Source: Neurospora tetraspora | Taxonomy: Eukaryota; Ascomycota; Sordariomycetes; Sordariales; Sordariaceae | Assembly (NCBI RefSeq): GCF_033439725.1 | Contig: NW_026944387.1 | Span: 2,542,001-2,606,000 of the forward strand | Length of the DNA: 64,000 nt | Direction of reading: 5' to 3' | In this document: in pieces, positions 1 through 12,700 of the stretch | Numbering within the stretch: position 1 is the first letter of the stretch | How the letters are laid out: every line of letters begins with the position of its first letter | Made by a program: the position numbers and the translations under genes | Notes under the pieces: generated by a model | The model's database searches: none | Told to the model about the DNA's origin: nothing | Seen by the model: only the letters and a program-made list of their open reading frames with translations

Positions 1-952
1 TATAAATATATAATTAAATAGCGGGAATTATTTAAAAAAAAGCCTTTATAGTATTACTATTGTTGGAAGGTATCGATCAACGAGTGGATGAGGTACGAAG
101 GTACGGTTAATACGGTTGTGTGGAGCGTTCAAAGTAGAGTAGAATAGTATATAGAATATAGCGAATAGTAGTAGATTCGTCGAGATATTGATGAGTGTCT
201 AAAATACATTTCTTTTCCCCTTTCCTCGAGGGAAGCCCTCTTCAAATAGACTTTTTGAATTAATGGGTCATCGAGTGATAAAACCGTTTATATCTTTGGA
301 ATAGTCATTTTCTGATCATTCCAACGGCAGTTTGGTTATTCTTATACCTTAGCTGTAGGGTCCAGAATTCGAATCCGAACTCAAAAATCTTCTCGGATTT
401 CTTTCTTCACTTTTACTCTATATGGTTATTATATAACGAAACCGTTTGTACGGTCGGAAACGTCATGTTCCGTTCTTTCCAATGGAATTACATAGGACTT
501 CGTTCGACTAACGTTGAGGCCGGAATTCGACTACGAAGGTCGAGGTTTAGATTTTCCTCCGGGTTTTCTTCCGGATACTATTCAGGGTTGATCTCTATTG
601 CAAATCGGACCTAAATTCCGGACCGGAATTTTTATACTTATATATTATTATATAAGCCCGTAAATCCGTTATAAATCTATTATTAGTATTATATATATAT
701 TAAGTTTATAATAACTAATAATTATTCTATAAATAACTCGCGGGAAGAAATTCGTAATTAGGTTCAAAATGAAAATATCCTAATTGTTCGCGCTAAGTAT
801 AACCGCGTTTATTTTAATATAAACCAAGAGATATAGGATATATTTCGACTAAATATTAATATAGTCGAAATATAATATTAATAATCTTACTATTGGAGCG
901 ATCGGTTTATATCGCTACTTCTTTATATTTACGTGTAAATTATTAATATATT

Positions 953-1090
953 ATAATTAACCTATTAATAGGAATATAAGGTTCGATCGCTATTTCATAA
1001 TATACGAATAGATTTAGATAAAATATAATATTAAATTCGAATATCGAACTACTTTACTAATAAATTAATTAAACTGTAATATAATGAAGG
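953..1090 (+). repeat. 138-bp dispersed repeat, copy 1 (inverted partner at 23785-23922)
   Basis: This segment aligns over exactly 138 bp, without gaps, to the reverse complement of 23785-23922. The shared core includes TTAAATTCGAATATCGAAC, and many differences are C/T or G/A. Weaker similarity continues a little beyond the ends, so both are probably pieces of a larger repeat family in opposite orientation. The family is not identified. Confidence 0.7.
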
Positions 1091-4000
1091 CAAATAGTAA
1101 ATTAATAACAAATTAATAATTTACCCGATATATTAATGGTTAATCTAATATAAATAAACGGAAAAGGGATAATATGCTTATAATGAAGAAAGTAATTAAA
1201 AAAGTACTAATCTTCTTTAATTTAATAACCCTTCCTCGTCTTTCAACTCCTCCTTCTATTTTTATTCTATAAAATAAAATAGGATTAATATTTACTAATT
1301 CTCCAATTATATTATTATCCCAAACCTTTAATAATTATCAACCCTTCGTAAAAGCTATATCTTCTAATATTACTACTCCAAAATTAATTTTAAATATATT
1401 CCGGACAAATCGGTAATATATCTTTAGAAATCTAATGTATATATTAAACGTCGATTATTCCAAACGTTTACCTTGCGGTTATAAATATCGGCCTAAAGGG
1501 TAAAAGAAGTATAAACCGAAGAGAAAAATGGAAAGTTAGTACGCGCTATCGAATTTAAAAATATATTTACGAGGTAAATAGAAGTAAAAACTATGAATGC
1601 CAAAGTACAAAAGAAAATACCGAAATGTAAATAGAATTTATTTTAATTAATAAAGGAGGGTAAATTTTAGGAGTAGGAGATATTTATTTTAATTATTGAT
1701 ACGATTTATATATTCCCTATCAACAATTTGCTTTTACTAAATAATATATTATATACAATTATAAATTTATATAAAAACTTAAAGTAAATAATAATATTTA
1801 TATATTTATAGGGTTATCCCTATAAAACCCTCCCTATATATAATTAATCCCGCCAATATATAAACGGGGATATTATAATAATTATAATTACCGAATATTT
1901 ATTATACTATTATAATTAATAAATGTAAAAAATAAATAATTATAAAGAGAATAAGGATATTTTTATTAAATATTTAGAACGCCCTATATGAACTTTTAAT
2001 TAAAACGTATTATCTCTCTATAAGGAAGGTCCAACCTAATTAATATCCTATAGTATTTATTTTCCTTGAAATAAACCTATATACGTAGGGTATAAAACCC
2101 TCCCCGGGTCATCCCTTCCTATCTTTCTTCTTCCTCTTTCTTATAATTCGCGCTTTCCTTTTCGTTTCCTTATAAAAAAATAATTTACTAAAAACCCCTA
2201 ATCGATACTCTATTACCTTATATAAATAAATTTATAATTATAATCGAATAATAAAATTTTTATGTAAAGCAATAACGTCCGAATAAATTTATAATTATAA
2301 TTGAATAATAAGGTTTCTACGCGGAGAAATAATATAGTATAAATAATCCTAACACGGATAATGATTAGAATACTATCCGGTCCGGGCAAATTAATATAAT
2401 AAAGAATCCTAATCTGAACCCTCCTTTAATTTTCTTCGACGGTACCGACTTTATAATACTATCTTACTTCTACTACCCCCCCCTCTCCTAATATCGCCTA
2501 AATAATAATAAGTAGGTTAAAAAATATAAGAAAGATTATTGTAAAAATATACTAAATAATAAAAGATACCTACTTTACGCTAACTATTATAACGTAAAAA
2601 TAATTATATTATAATTTAATTTTGGTAATAAAAATAAAAATCCTGGTTACTATAAAGGAGATAATATATACCCGGTCGTCCGTATTACTTCCGAACTTAT
2701 CAATAATAAATACCGATGAAAGGAATTATTATCGCTCTTTAAACCCTTATTATTTAAATAGATTATTATACTTAAATTAAGAGTAAAGGCCCTTTACAAA
2801 GCTAAAATTATTATTAATATACTAAAATATATTAATACGTATACCATAATATAATATACCGAATATAAATATATATACCCTTTATATTAAAATTTTATTT
2901 ACCCTTTCCCCATAAAGAAATAATATCCCCCTTCTTAAATTAATTCGCCAATTTATATTTAATAGTAAATACTTTCAATTCTTTTATATATTTAAAAACC
3001 TTTTACGAATTCGGTAATAAATTTTAGACCGGCGCGACCTTCGATAATTAAATTAATATATCAATAAATTTTCCCGGATATTTTTATGATAACTATGGGT
3101 ATATTTTAATAATTATAGTGTAATAGGATGAATTAACTTATATCCTATATGTAATTCGGATTAGGAATTTAAAAAACCCTACCGAATAATAACGATCGTT
3201 GATATATTAATGGAAAATCTATATAATAGTAATATTTAATATTATATACTTAATACTTCTTGAAATATTAAATATTAGAATTAATTAATCTGGGGAATTC
3301 TAATATACTTAAAACCCTTGTAATAAATAGAATAAAAAGGATTATTAGGGAGGCTTTTCCGTCGATGATTAAATATGTACTATAATGTACTATATTTATA
3401 TTATTAGTTGTTATATTACGACGAATTACTATTTAACCGGTTGTAACGGTATATAATTTAAAGAAGTTATACCTTATTAGGTTATTTCCCTAAACTACCG
3501 GCCGGGGATCTTAAGCTGTAAAGGGTATAAAAAGTCGACCGATAACTTCGCTTAAATCGTTACTAATTAATTATACTTAATAATATAAAGTAGCCATAAA
3601 GCCGTCGATAACCTTTTAAATTTCGATAAACTTCAAATATTAATCCAAAATTTAAACTGCCTAGAAAAATCAATATTCAATTTGACTATTTTCTAATAAC
3701 TAGGCCGGACTTTTCTAAAATTATTAAAGTGGAATAAGCTTATTAGGAGCTAAAAGGACTAATTAATTTACTAAGGCGCATAGTAACTTTCCGATCTATA
3801 TTTTAAAATATTAATTCTAATTTTAGAATCGATATTTAAAATTTCATTTGTATAGCTTATAATACTTACTCGAAACCGCTCCAACTACGTTTACCAATTT
3901 ATCACACTAGTAAAAGGCAATACACTACCCAATATAAACTAAATATATTCTATTTTCTTTAATCAAGGAAACTTAGAACATTATATATAGTACAACGAAA

Positions 4001-4396
4001 ATAGCGAAGTTTATAAGAGATTTATGCAATAATTAAAGGAAAATACGATTACCTATTAGGAAAAATTAAGGTACGAAATTAAACTTCGTAATAAAAATAT
4101 AGATAAATAGAATTAATAGGCCGAAAAATAATAAAAACGCGGTTTTATTATAATTTAATTACAATAGCGCAATTATTTACTCGAGAAATGATATTACAAT
4201 TAAATTGCCGATTTAATATATAATATAATAATTGATTAAGGTCGCCCTATCGATAAGAATTAAATATACCCGCCCGAAGCGGGTAAATTTATAAATCTTA
4301 TTACTCTAAAAAGCTAAAATAATTAGGTAAATTAAGATTTAAATAATACAAACCGATCCCTATTACTATATTAATTTATTAGTAAATTTATTTAAT

Positions 4397-4528
4397 ATTT
4401 ATTCCCATTCATACCTCCTTATACTTTCTCTATAGAAAAATTATTCGAAATTGCTATATACTATTTATTCTTATTCTTACTTCCTTAAACTTTCCCTATA
4501 GAGAAATAATTTAAAAGAATTATATACT
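4397..4528. repeat. 66-bp direct tandem duplication (2 units)
   Basis: Two adjacent 66-bp units (4397-4462 and 4463-4528) both begin ATTTATTC and both end with TATATACT. Each carries the near-palindrome TTTCYCTATAGARAAA about 29 bases in. The differences are mainly transitions, which suits RIP acting after duplication. Confidence 0.7.
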
Positions 4529-7500
4529 AACTTGGTAATTTAAATATATATATTATTTGCTAACTTAAATAGAACCCTTTAAAAGCTGCTATATTAACTA
4601 ACGATATTAGTATTAGAAATATTATTATATATATAATAAGAATCCGTATATATATGGATAGGGTCTAAAATAATTATAATAAAAGGATTCCTACTCTGGT
4701 ATACTTATTACTAATTTTAATACTAATTTTATTTATTGTATAAACCTTTTATAAATATATTATAATATTCTGCGATATATTAACCTTTGAATACTTTTAC
4801 AACTATAGGGTAACTATAAATATAAAAAACCCGCGGGTATAAGTAATACTTATTCAAATAGAATTCGACGAATTTATATAAAATATAATTATTAGCCGAA
4901 ACGATACTAAAATAGCGTATATTATTATTTTAACGCCCGTCCCAACGTACTACCGCCGCTAAGTAAATAAATATATATAGAAAAATAATAGAAAACCGGA
5001 GGATTCGTACGAACTACGCAATATAATCCCTATTAATACGCCTATCTAATTTAATAAACCTACTAAAAGGCTACGACTAAAAAAGCCCGTATAAAGAAGG
5101 GTACTATTAAGAAGGGTTTTAAAAAAATTATTATAAAGAAAGGTATTTTTAAAACTGTTATTTAATTTAACTTCGAAGAAAATAAAAATATTAATAACGA
5201 TTTATTAGAAACGTATTTAATTAAAGAGGAAATCGATAAAATAGGGGATATAAATAAATAAATTTCCCTATAGAGAAATAATACGCCGTATCGAAACTAT
5301 TTTAATTAACGTATATAAAAACCCTACTTCGGATAATAAGATTAGAAAGCAAGTTTAATTCCGCTACAAATTATAAATAACCAAAATAGAAAGTATTAAA
5401 TTTTACCGGGTTATCTATAACGAAATACAATTTCTACGAAACCGAAATTCCGTAATATAACGGTAGATTAAATTTATATTTAAATATATTATTTTCTTCG
5501 TATTAATAACGCTTCTCCTAAACCGTATTACTAATTTAAATACTTTCGCTAAAATAATTTAGAATAATGCTAATATCCCTATTATGATCCTTAATATTAT
5601 AGAAGAATAAATTGTTATTTAATTAAAAAGGTTTAATTATTCCCTTAGGATTTCCGGTTATTAATTTTATAATAATATTTTATATTATATATTTATACTT
5701 CTACGAGAAATCGAATAAGAATAGGGGTTTAAATAATAAAATCTTTTAGATTATACTTAAATTCTTATTATAGATACCAGCGTAGTAATATCGGCGGATA
5801 CTATTAATATTATTTCTAATTATAAATATATTTAGTTATTCCGCGGAATAATTATCATAATTATATTATTAAACGGCCTTATAATGTACCCTTTGGTAAC
5901 TATCCTATTAATAATAATTAAGCGCGTAGGATTCGAATATTAATATTTTGTTAATATAATATCGATTTTAACTGATAGGATATTAAAATAAATTTATATC
6001 GACGTAATTATTATAAATAACGATAGCGATGGCGATAAAATAGGTTTAAAAGGATTAAAAATAGCGTATATTCACGCTATATAATACTTCGCCCAAAACT
6101 ATTATATTTGGGAATTCTTTAGTATTTATAACGAAGTTATAAATATTCTAGTAATATAAATATAGAATTTCCTAAATTATAACCTAAAATTCCCCGTTAA
6201 TACTAATATTATTAGCGACGACGATAACGAAATCGCTACGAAGTTCAATATAAAAACCGTCGAAACGCTAATTAAATAGAATTTCAATAACGGATTAATA
6301 TATACCTTCGTTTAATTCAATTAGGACTTTAATAATTAGCCCCCTATTAAACCGGAACGAGTAATAAGGTTCAATTATTTAAAATCGCCCTTCTAGGTTT
6401 AAATCGTCTAATAATATTTCTAATAGAAATTACGATAAAAGCCTATCCTTATTATAATTAATTCCCCTTAGATATGGATATAAATAAAAATTTTAGGAAG
6501 TTTTATTATAATACTAGACTAATATTTAAATAGAACGTTCGTAACTATTCTAAAAAAGTATAGTTTTATCACTTAATTTATCCGCTCCTAATAATTGTAA
6601 TTAGAGTGAATTATTATTATTACTAATTAGAATTCGCCGTATATAAATATTAATATCTTAATCCTAAATTCTAATATTAATATAATCGGTTTAAACGTAT
6701 ATTAATAATATTATATCGGTATCGGTCTCTCCTTTATATAGAACGTCCCTACAATTCTATAATATATTAACCGCTTATTCTATATTAAGTAAATAGAACT
6801 AAGAGAATAGTATCTTTTTACTATTTATAAGATTATTAATTATTAATAAAAACAGCGTATTATATATAAAGCTAATACTTCTTTTCCTATAGAGAAATAA
6901 ATATAATTATCTATTAATATATTTTAATAAGTATATTCCTTATAATTAAAAATTCGGATTTAATATACTAAAAATTCGTATTTACAAATAATTTTAATAT
7001 ACGAAATTATTAAAGCGTCGATATCCTCTAAATTTAATAAGTATTTATAAGTAGCCTCCCTTCTTTAAAGCGTAAATAATTATTATATTACTTATACTAC
7101 CCGAATTGGAAATATATATTCGTTTATTATTTCTTTATACGCCTAGGACCCTTACGGGTTCGAAGCTAATCTAATTTATAAACGTCTCTTAGAAATATTT
7201 CTTATTTTCGGCCTAATATTTATCGAATTTTATTTCTGCAACTAGCCTAATATAATCTTAATACTAGAATGATTAATCGAAATCGCTTAATAATCTATTA
7301 ATTAAATTAAAATCGTTTAATAATCGGTCAGTTAAATCGGTCTTACTTAATAATTTATTAAATATATTATATAATATTAATAATTGTAAGAAAAAAAGAA
7401 AATTATTCTTAATCGGTCTAATAAATACTCTAATTGGAACGGCGAAAAATAATGTTTATAAATACCTCGTTACTTAAAATAAATTCGTAAACGAAATTAA

Positions 7501-8044
7501 CTAAATTGATATTAAAATCGAAAACGATAAATAATTAGATACTTTATAAGGTAGCGATAGTAAATTAGTAATTTAATATTTAGCCTTAGTAACGCTATCA
7601 AAATTTTAACCCTTACCCTTTAAATGTAATATTAATAGGGGTAAAAACTTATTCGCATTAACCTTTAAATAGCAACGTTTAGGCGCCAATATCATTTTTA
7701 ATACGTTTAACGGGTAAAACCCGGAATCGATAGGTTTCTCTATAGAAAAGAAAATAATTACCCTAACCCACCTTTATTACCTATAAATTTACGTAGATAA
7801 TATTAAATTAATAAACAACTTATTTCTATTAAAAGTATAACAATTATAAATACTAATCTTACTAAGAATACAGCAATTATAAATAATAATTTTACTATGA
7901 AGAAGGCAATTATAAATACTAATCTTATAAAAATAAATTTCTCTACAAAGAAAGAAAGTAACCACCCTAACCTACCTTCGTTACCTACAAACCTATTCGG
8001 GCAACCCCAAACTAACGAACAAACCCTTTTAACTAAATTCGAAA

Positions 8045-8330
8045 CAACGGAAGAGGCCTATTTTACTCTTAAAGAAGAAGCCCGTCTTACTACTTAAATA
8101 ACTAAAGAAAATACTTGTCTTACTATTAAGGCAACCGAAAAAAATGCCTATCTTACTGCTAAGATAGCCGAAGAATAAGAAAAGGCCTATTTTACTACTA
8201 AGGTAGCCGAAGAAAATATTCGTCTTATTATTAAAGTAACTAAAGAATAGGAGAATACTTATTTTACCGCTAAAGTAACCGAAGAATAGGAAAGAGCCCG
8301 TCTTACTACTAAGGCAATTAATGAATAAGA
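8045..8330 (+). repeat. Tandem array of about 36-39-bp units, formerly coding-like
   Basis: About eight degenerate units of 36-39 bp follow one another. On the plus strand they read approximately as E-E-x-x-x-A-Y/R-L/F-T-T-K-A/V, now interrupted by many stops. Unit lengths divisible by three and the regular Lys/Glu pattern suggest a former coiled-coil or repeat-protein segment. The stretch just upstream (7830-7935) shows similar short units based on ATTATAAATACTAATCTTAC. Whether it belonged to a host gene or a mobile element is unknown. Confidence 0.6.
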
Positions 8331-9251
8331 AAACAATTTACAAATTTTACTAAATACCCCCGTATATAATTAAAGCGATTCTTTCGATTACACAAAGTTA
8401 CTCACATTCGCTAACCTTCTAACAAAGGCTCCTCGCACAATTATAACCAAAACTACTAAACCTAATATTAACGAGACAACGACTATAAAACTTATATAAT
8501 AAGAATTCGGCGTCGTTATTTCGTCAAATCGTTATACAACCTATAAGGACGCTAAATAAAAGAAATATAAAATCAACAGCCCCTCGTATAATATAGTCAA
8601 ATATTTCGGGCCTAAAAAGGATTATATCTAAACGTACAAAATATTCAGTAAAAAAATCTAAAAAAGTATTTATAAACTCAACCTAAATCATCTAATAGTT
8701 ACTATTACGCCGCTTACCCAAATAAATTTAAAGGATTATATTATAAATAAGTATAAAATCTTTTTCAACTATTAAAAGGATTAAAATAATAACCCAATTT
8801 AATATGTAGTACTAATTTCTCTAACCTTTATTTACTCTTTACTTTTACTATTTTATTAGTTAATTACAAATATTAATTACAATTCTTATAAGGGCTATTC
8901 GTTCGGAATTCTAATAATAATATTAAATAAAGGACACATTTCTTTATTTCTAATACTAAAGTTTCTATACTATTCTCGATATTAATAGTAATAACTTTTC
9001 ATATTATCTTTACGTAGGCAAGGCCTTTATAACTTCTTTCTCTACCTATATTTTATACCATAGCTTTACTTATATAATTAACAATAAAAAGTTATATATA
9101 ATAATTCTAACGCCATTTTATATCTTACTATTATATATTGTACTATTTATTCAACTTCGTAATATTATCTATAAATGCTATAACTAATAATAAATCGGTT
9201 ACAATAATAATTAATACTAACGGAACCTATATTAACAATACCCAGTTTACT

Positions 9252-9481
9252 ATTTCTTTATAAAAAAATAAACTCTAAATCCTAATCTAAATACTAATAA
9301 TATTCTTAATCTCATTCTTATCTTATTATATCCGTAATCTAATCAAAACAAGCCTTATTATATATCGATTATAATATCGTTATCGATTATCTTCCTCCAA
9401 TCCTTTCAATCTAATACCCTACCTACTATTTCTCTATAGAAAAATAAAGTCTTTATATTAATAATATTCTCTCGTTCTTAT
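9252..9481. repeat. Tandem repeat units A and part of B, left of the LTR element
   Basis: Unit A runs from about 9252 to 9427. Unit B starts at 9428 and is interrupted by the LTR element after 9481. Both begin with a form of TATTTCTCTATAGAAAAATAAA and contain AATATTCT. Unit A also holds the segment beginning CCTTATTATATATCGATTAT. The rest of unit B and a third unit, C, lie immediately beyond the right LTR (19427-19672). Confidence 0.7.
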
Positions 9482-9792
9482 TGTAAGGTTATCGTGCCGA
9501 AGGGCCTGGGAACTAGGCCCGAAGAGTGGAACGTTATGACGAACCGATAAGAGCGATAAGGCGGGGCGAGGGGGCCGTTATAATAAGTAGTAGAGTAAGT
9601 ATAATAATGATAGAAGCGTACTGTCGGAGGCCGGGCGCCGGATCCCGGGCTTACCAAGGGCTTACGTATAAAATGAAAACCTTTATAATTTATCCGGATA
9701 TTTTCTATTAATTAAATTAAAATTTACTTTTTCAAATAGATTTATTATTATATATTAAATGTATTTTTACCCTATTGTATTATAATTTTATA
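9482..9792 (+). repeat. Left LTR (311 bp)
   Basis: This aligns base for base, without gaps, with 19116-19426 (also 311 bp). Nearly all differences are C/T or G/A transitions, as RIP produces. It starts TGTAAGG. It keeps unusually GC-rich patches, for example GGCGCCGGATCCCGGGCTTA shared in near-identical form with the right copy. The flanking five bases CTTAT (9477-9481) match TTTAT after the right LTR, a target-site duplication with one C/T change. Confidence 0.85.
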
Positions 9793-12700
9793 ATTCTTTA
9801 GCTTTTAAAATATTGTTTACGAAGGTTGGGAATATAGTTAATATCCGAAAGGAAAATACTTATATAAGAAGTACGGCCGTACGCTATTAAAATTACTCTT
9901 CGGAGTAAGAAGTAACGTTAAAAGTATTTATAGTTAAATAAAATAATCCGGAACGATGGGGCGAGAATATTTCTAATGCCGAGGAAGTTCGGAGTAATAT
10001 TAATAATAGCGAGGTTTAAAGTTGTAAGGATACTAATATATATCCGATTGATAGAAATATTCTTCCGGTTACGTAGGCCGAAAAATCCTTTATTAATATT
10101 ATTATTAATATACCCGCTATTAATAATTATAATTAAAATTAATCTTCGTTTAAATTCGGAGGGGTCTTTTTGCGCGAAATATTATAAAACTGAAGATTAA
10201 AGCGTTACCTTTCTAGAAATTTACGTACGTTTCGCGCCTACCGTTCTTATAGCTTATATTAATATAAAGAATATTTTCCGGAGCGTAGAATTAAAGATAT
10301 TATTTGTTATTATTCGGTTACTTTAATATATTACTGTAAGGGTTCTTATTTATTTATAAGGAAATCCAGGCCGATGGACCGCCGATTTAGGTCCCTATTT
10401 ATAGAATTGTTCCGAATAGCCCGATCGCGATCCTCTTCGGAGAATTTGTAACGTTTAATTAATAATTTATTTCGGTCCTTAAAAATCGATAAGGATCGTT
10501 CGGGATATTTGCGCGGATATTAATTACGCCCGAAGAAAATTAACTTCCTACTTAAAAAAATAACCTTTTAATTTTTAGAAATATTCTTTAAATTATACGA
10601 AATAATAATAAATTTAAAAGGGAACAAGGAGGATAAGAAACCGATTAATTTCCGAATATTTATATGTAATGTATGTACTTTATAATTGAATAATATTAAC
10701 GTTGAAATTGAAAATTAGATTAAGGGTTTAAAAGTAAATAATCGAATTTGCGAAAATACTATAGATTTTTAATTTATTTTATAAGCGCTTTTAAAAATTA
10801 ATAATAAAATCGTTATTTCGTAACGAGTATTCTCCGTAGGGTTTACTTACGAAAATAGTCGAAAGCGAAATAGGATTTAAAAAAAGTTTTTATGATTTAT
10901 TTATAAGGAATATATTGTATTAGAAAATTACGAGTTAAAAATTAAAGAATTCTTTTATTAAATAATTTAATATAATAATAAAAATCCGTAGGTTTTATAA
11001 AAATAGTATTAGGCTAATTATTAATGTTTAGGCTAATCGGTTATTGGCAATGAAGATTAGGCTTATAATTCTTTCTTTTAGTTAAGGAAGGAAGTATATT
11101 AATATTTCTAGAATATAGAAATCCCTATTAAAGATGCTTAAAATATAATTTAGAAAGTATTAGGTTAGTAATTAAAGGACCGTAGGAAGAATATATGTAA
11201 AGGGGATTTATTTAAATATAAAAAGTTTTAACGATTTTAAAAGTTGCGGAATAATTTTAATATTGAACGGTTAGAGTATTTTAAGGATTATTTAAATAAA
11301 TTTCGTAATAATTAGAAGTAGGAATAATCCTTCGATTAGACGGAAATAAATTCTAAGGATCTAGGATTAAAATATTATATTTATAAAGAAAGCGGATATA
11401 TTATTAAAAATTATTTTAAAAAACCCAAAATGGAAGGATATTATAAATTCTGTAATAAATCCTGCGAGAGAGTCCGTATTTAAACTATTATTACTAAATT
11501 TAAATTTAAAGAAAATAAAGAAAGTAATTATTTTTTTAAATTCTAAAGAGCCGCTAAATGGTTAAACCCTATAAATAAATTATTGTTTATAGTAGTTGAA
11601 GGGTTTAAAACGGCCGGAAGAGATAGTTTAATAAAAATAATAGTAATAGTAATTTCGTTAAAGGGTTACTGACTATGAGTCGGTATAGATTTTAATACGG
11701 GGGCCGAAATTAATATGGTTTATAAGAATTTTGTAAAAAGGTATAAGTTGAAGTAGGTAGAAATAATAGTACTATTAATATTAATAAGTACAAATAGTAG
11801 AAAAATGTATTATTATAGAGCGTTCGAAATTATTTTCTAAATAAACGATAAAATAGGATAAAAACGGGCGACGATTTAATTCTTCTATATAATCCGTAGA
11901 AATATTAGAATATTACTATTATTATTATTAATACCAGGTATAGGTTCGGAGGGCAACGTCGTATATATACGTAATAATAAATTCGAATTTAATAAATTAT
12001 AAATAATAGACCTAATAATTTTTACGCGTAATATAGTATATAGCGAACGAATTTTTATTGCTAATTTTATATTTATATATAATTTTATAGGGCTTACTAT
12101 TAAAAATATAGATAATAAGGAAAATAATTCCGACAGGGTAGCGATTATTCTACCCGCCTTAGAAGGATTCGAATTATATTTTTCGGAAGAAAGAATAAAG
12201 TTATTACCGACCCTTCCTAATACTAAGTACGAAATTAGAATTAAAGAGGGCGAAGAAGTACCGTTTATAGTAATATACCCCCTTTCGAAAGTATAATTAA
12301 ATATTCTATAAAATTATTTAGAGGAGAACTTACGTATAAAGAGGATTAAATATTCCGAAAATCCGGCGGGGGTATTAATTCTATTTATTTTAAAGAAGGA
12401 TAGCTCTTTACGCCTATATATAAACTATTATTGTTTAAATAAAATAACGATTAAAAATCGATACCCGCTACCTCTAATCGGAGAATTAATAAATTAATTA
12501 TTGGGCGCTAAAATCTTCTTTAAAGTAAATTTACGGGAGGCGTATTATTATATTCGGATTAAAGAGGGAAATTAGCAGAAAATAAAATTTAAAATTAAAT
12601 ATAATTATTTTAAATATATTATAATACCGTTCGGGCTAATTAATACACCTACTATATTTTAAGCGTATATATATAAGGCCCTAACGGGTTGAATCAATCG

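Larger units (their letters stand above)
1..9481. repeat. AT-rich, RIP-mutated repeat block without intact genes
   Basis: The stretch is strongly AT-rich, full of TpA and short of CpA and TpG, and has stop codons in every frame; only one open stretch of about 66 codons (7897-8097) survives. This is the expected end state of repeat-induced point mutation in a Sordariaceae genome. GC-richer islands (about 180-650 and 2030-2160) show that mutation was uneven. Some parts may derive from retroelement or transposon proteins, but I could not assign a class. Structure that can be seen is listed separately: a 66-bp duplication near 4.4 kb, a 36-39-bp array near 8.1 kb, a dispersed 16-bp palindrome, and a 138-bp segment with an inverted partner near 23.8 kb. 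I see no functional gene here. Confidence 0.85.

Noticed and set aside
4740-6000. Possible zinc-knuckle and protease-like patches
   Set aside because: The resemblance is too faint after RIP to assign an element class; I list the block only as mutated repeat.
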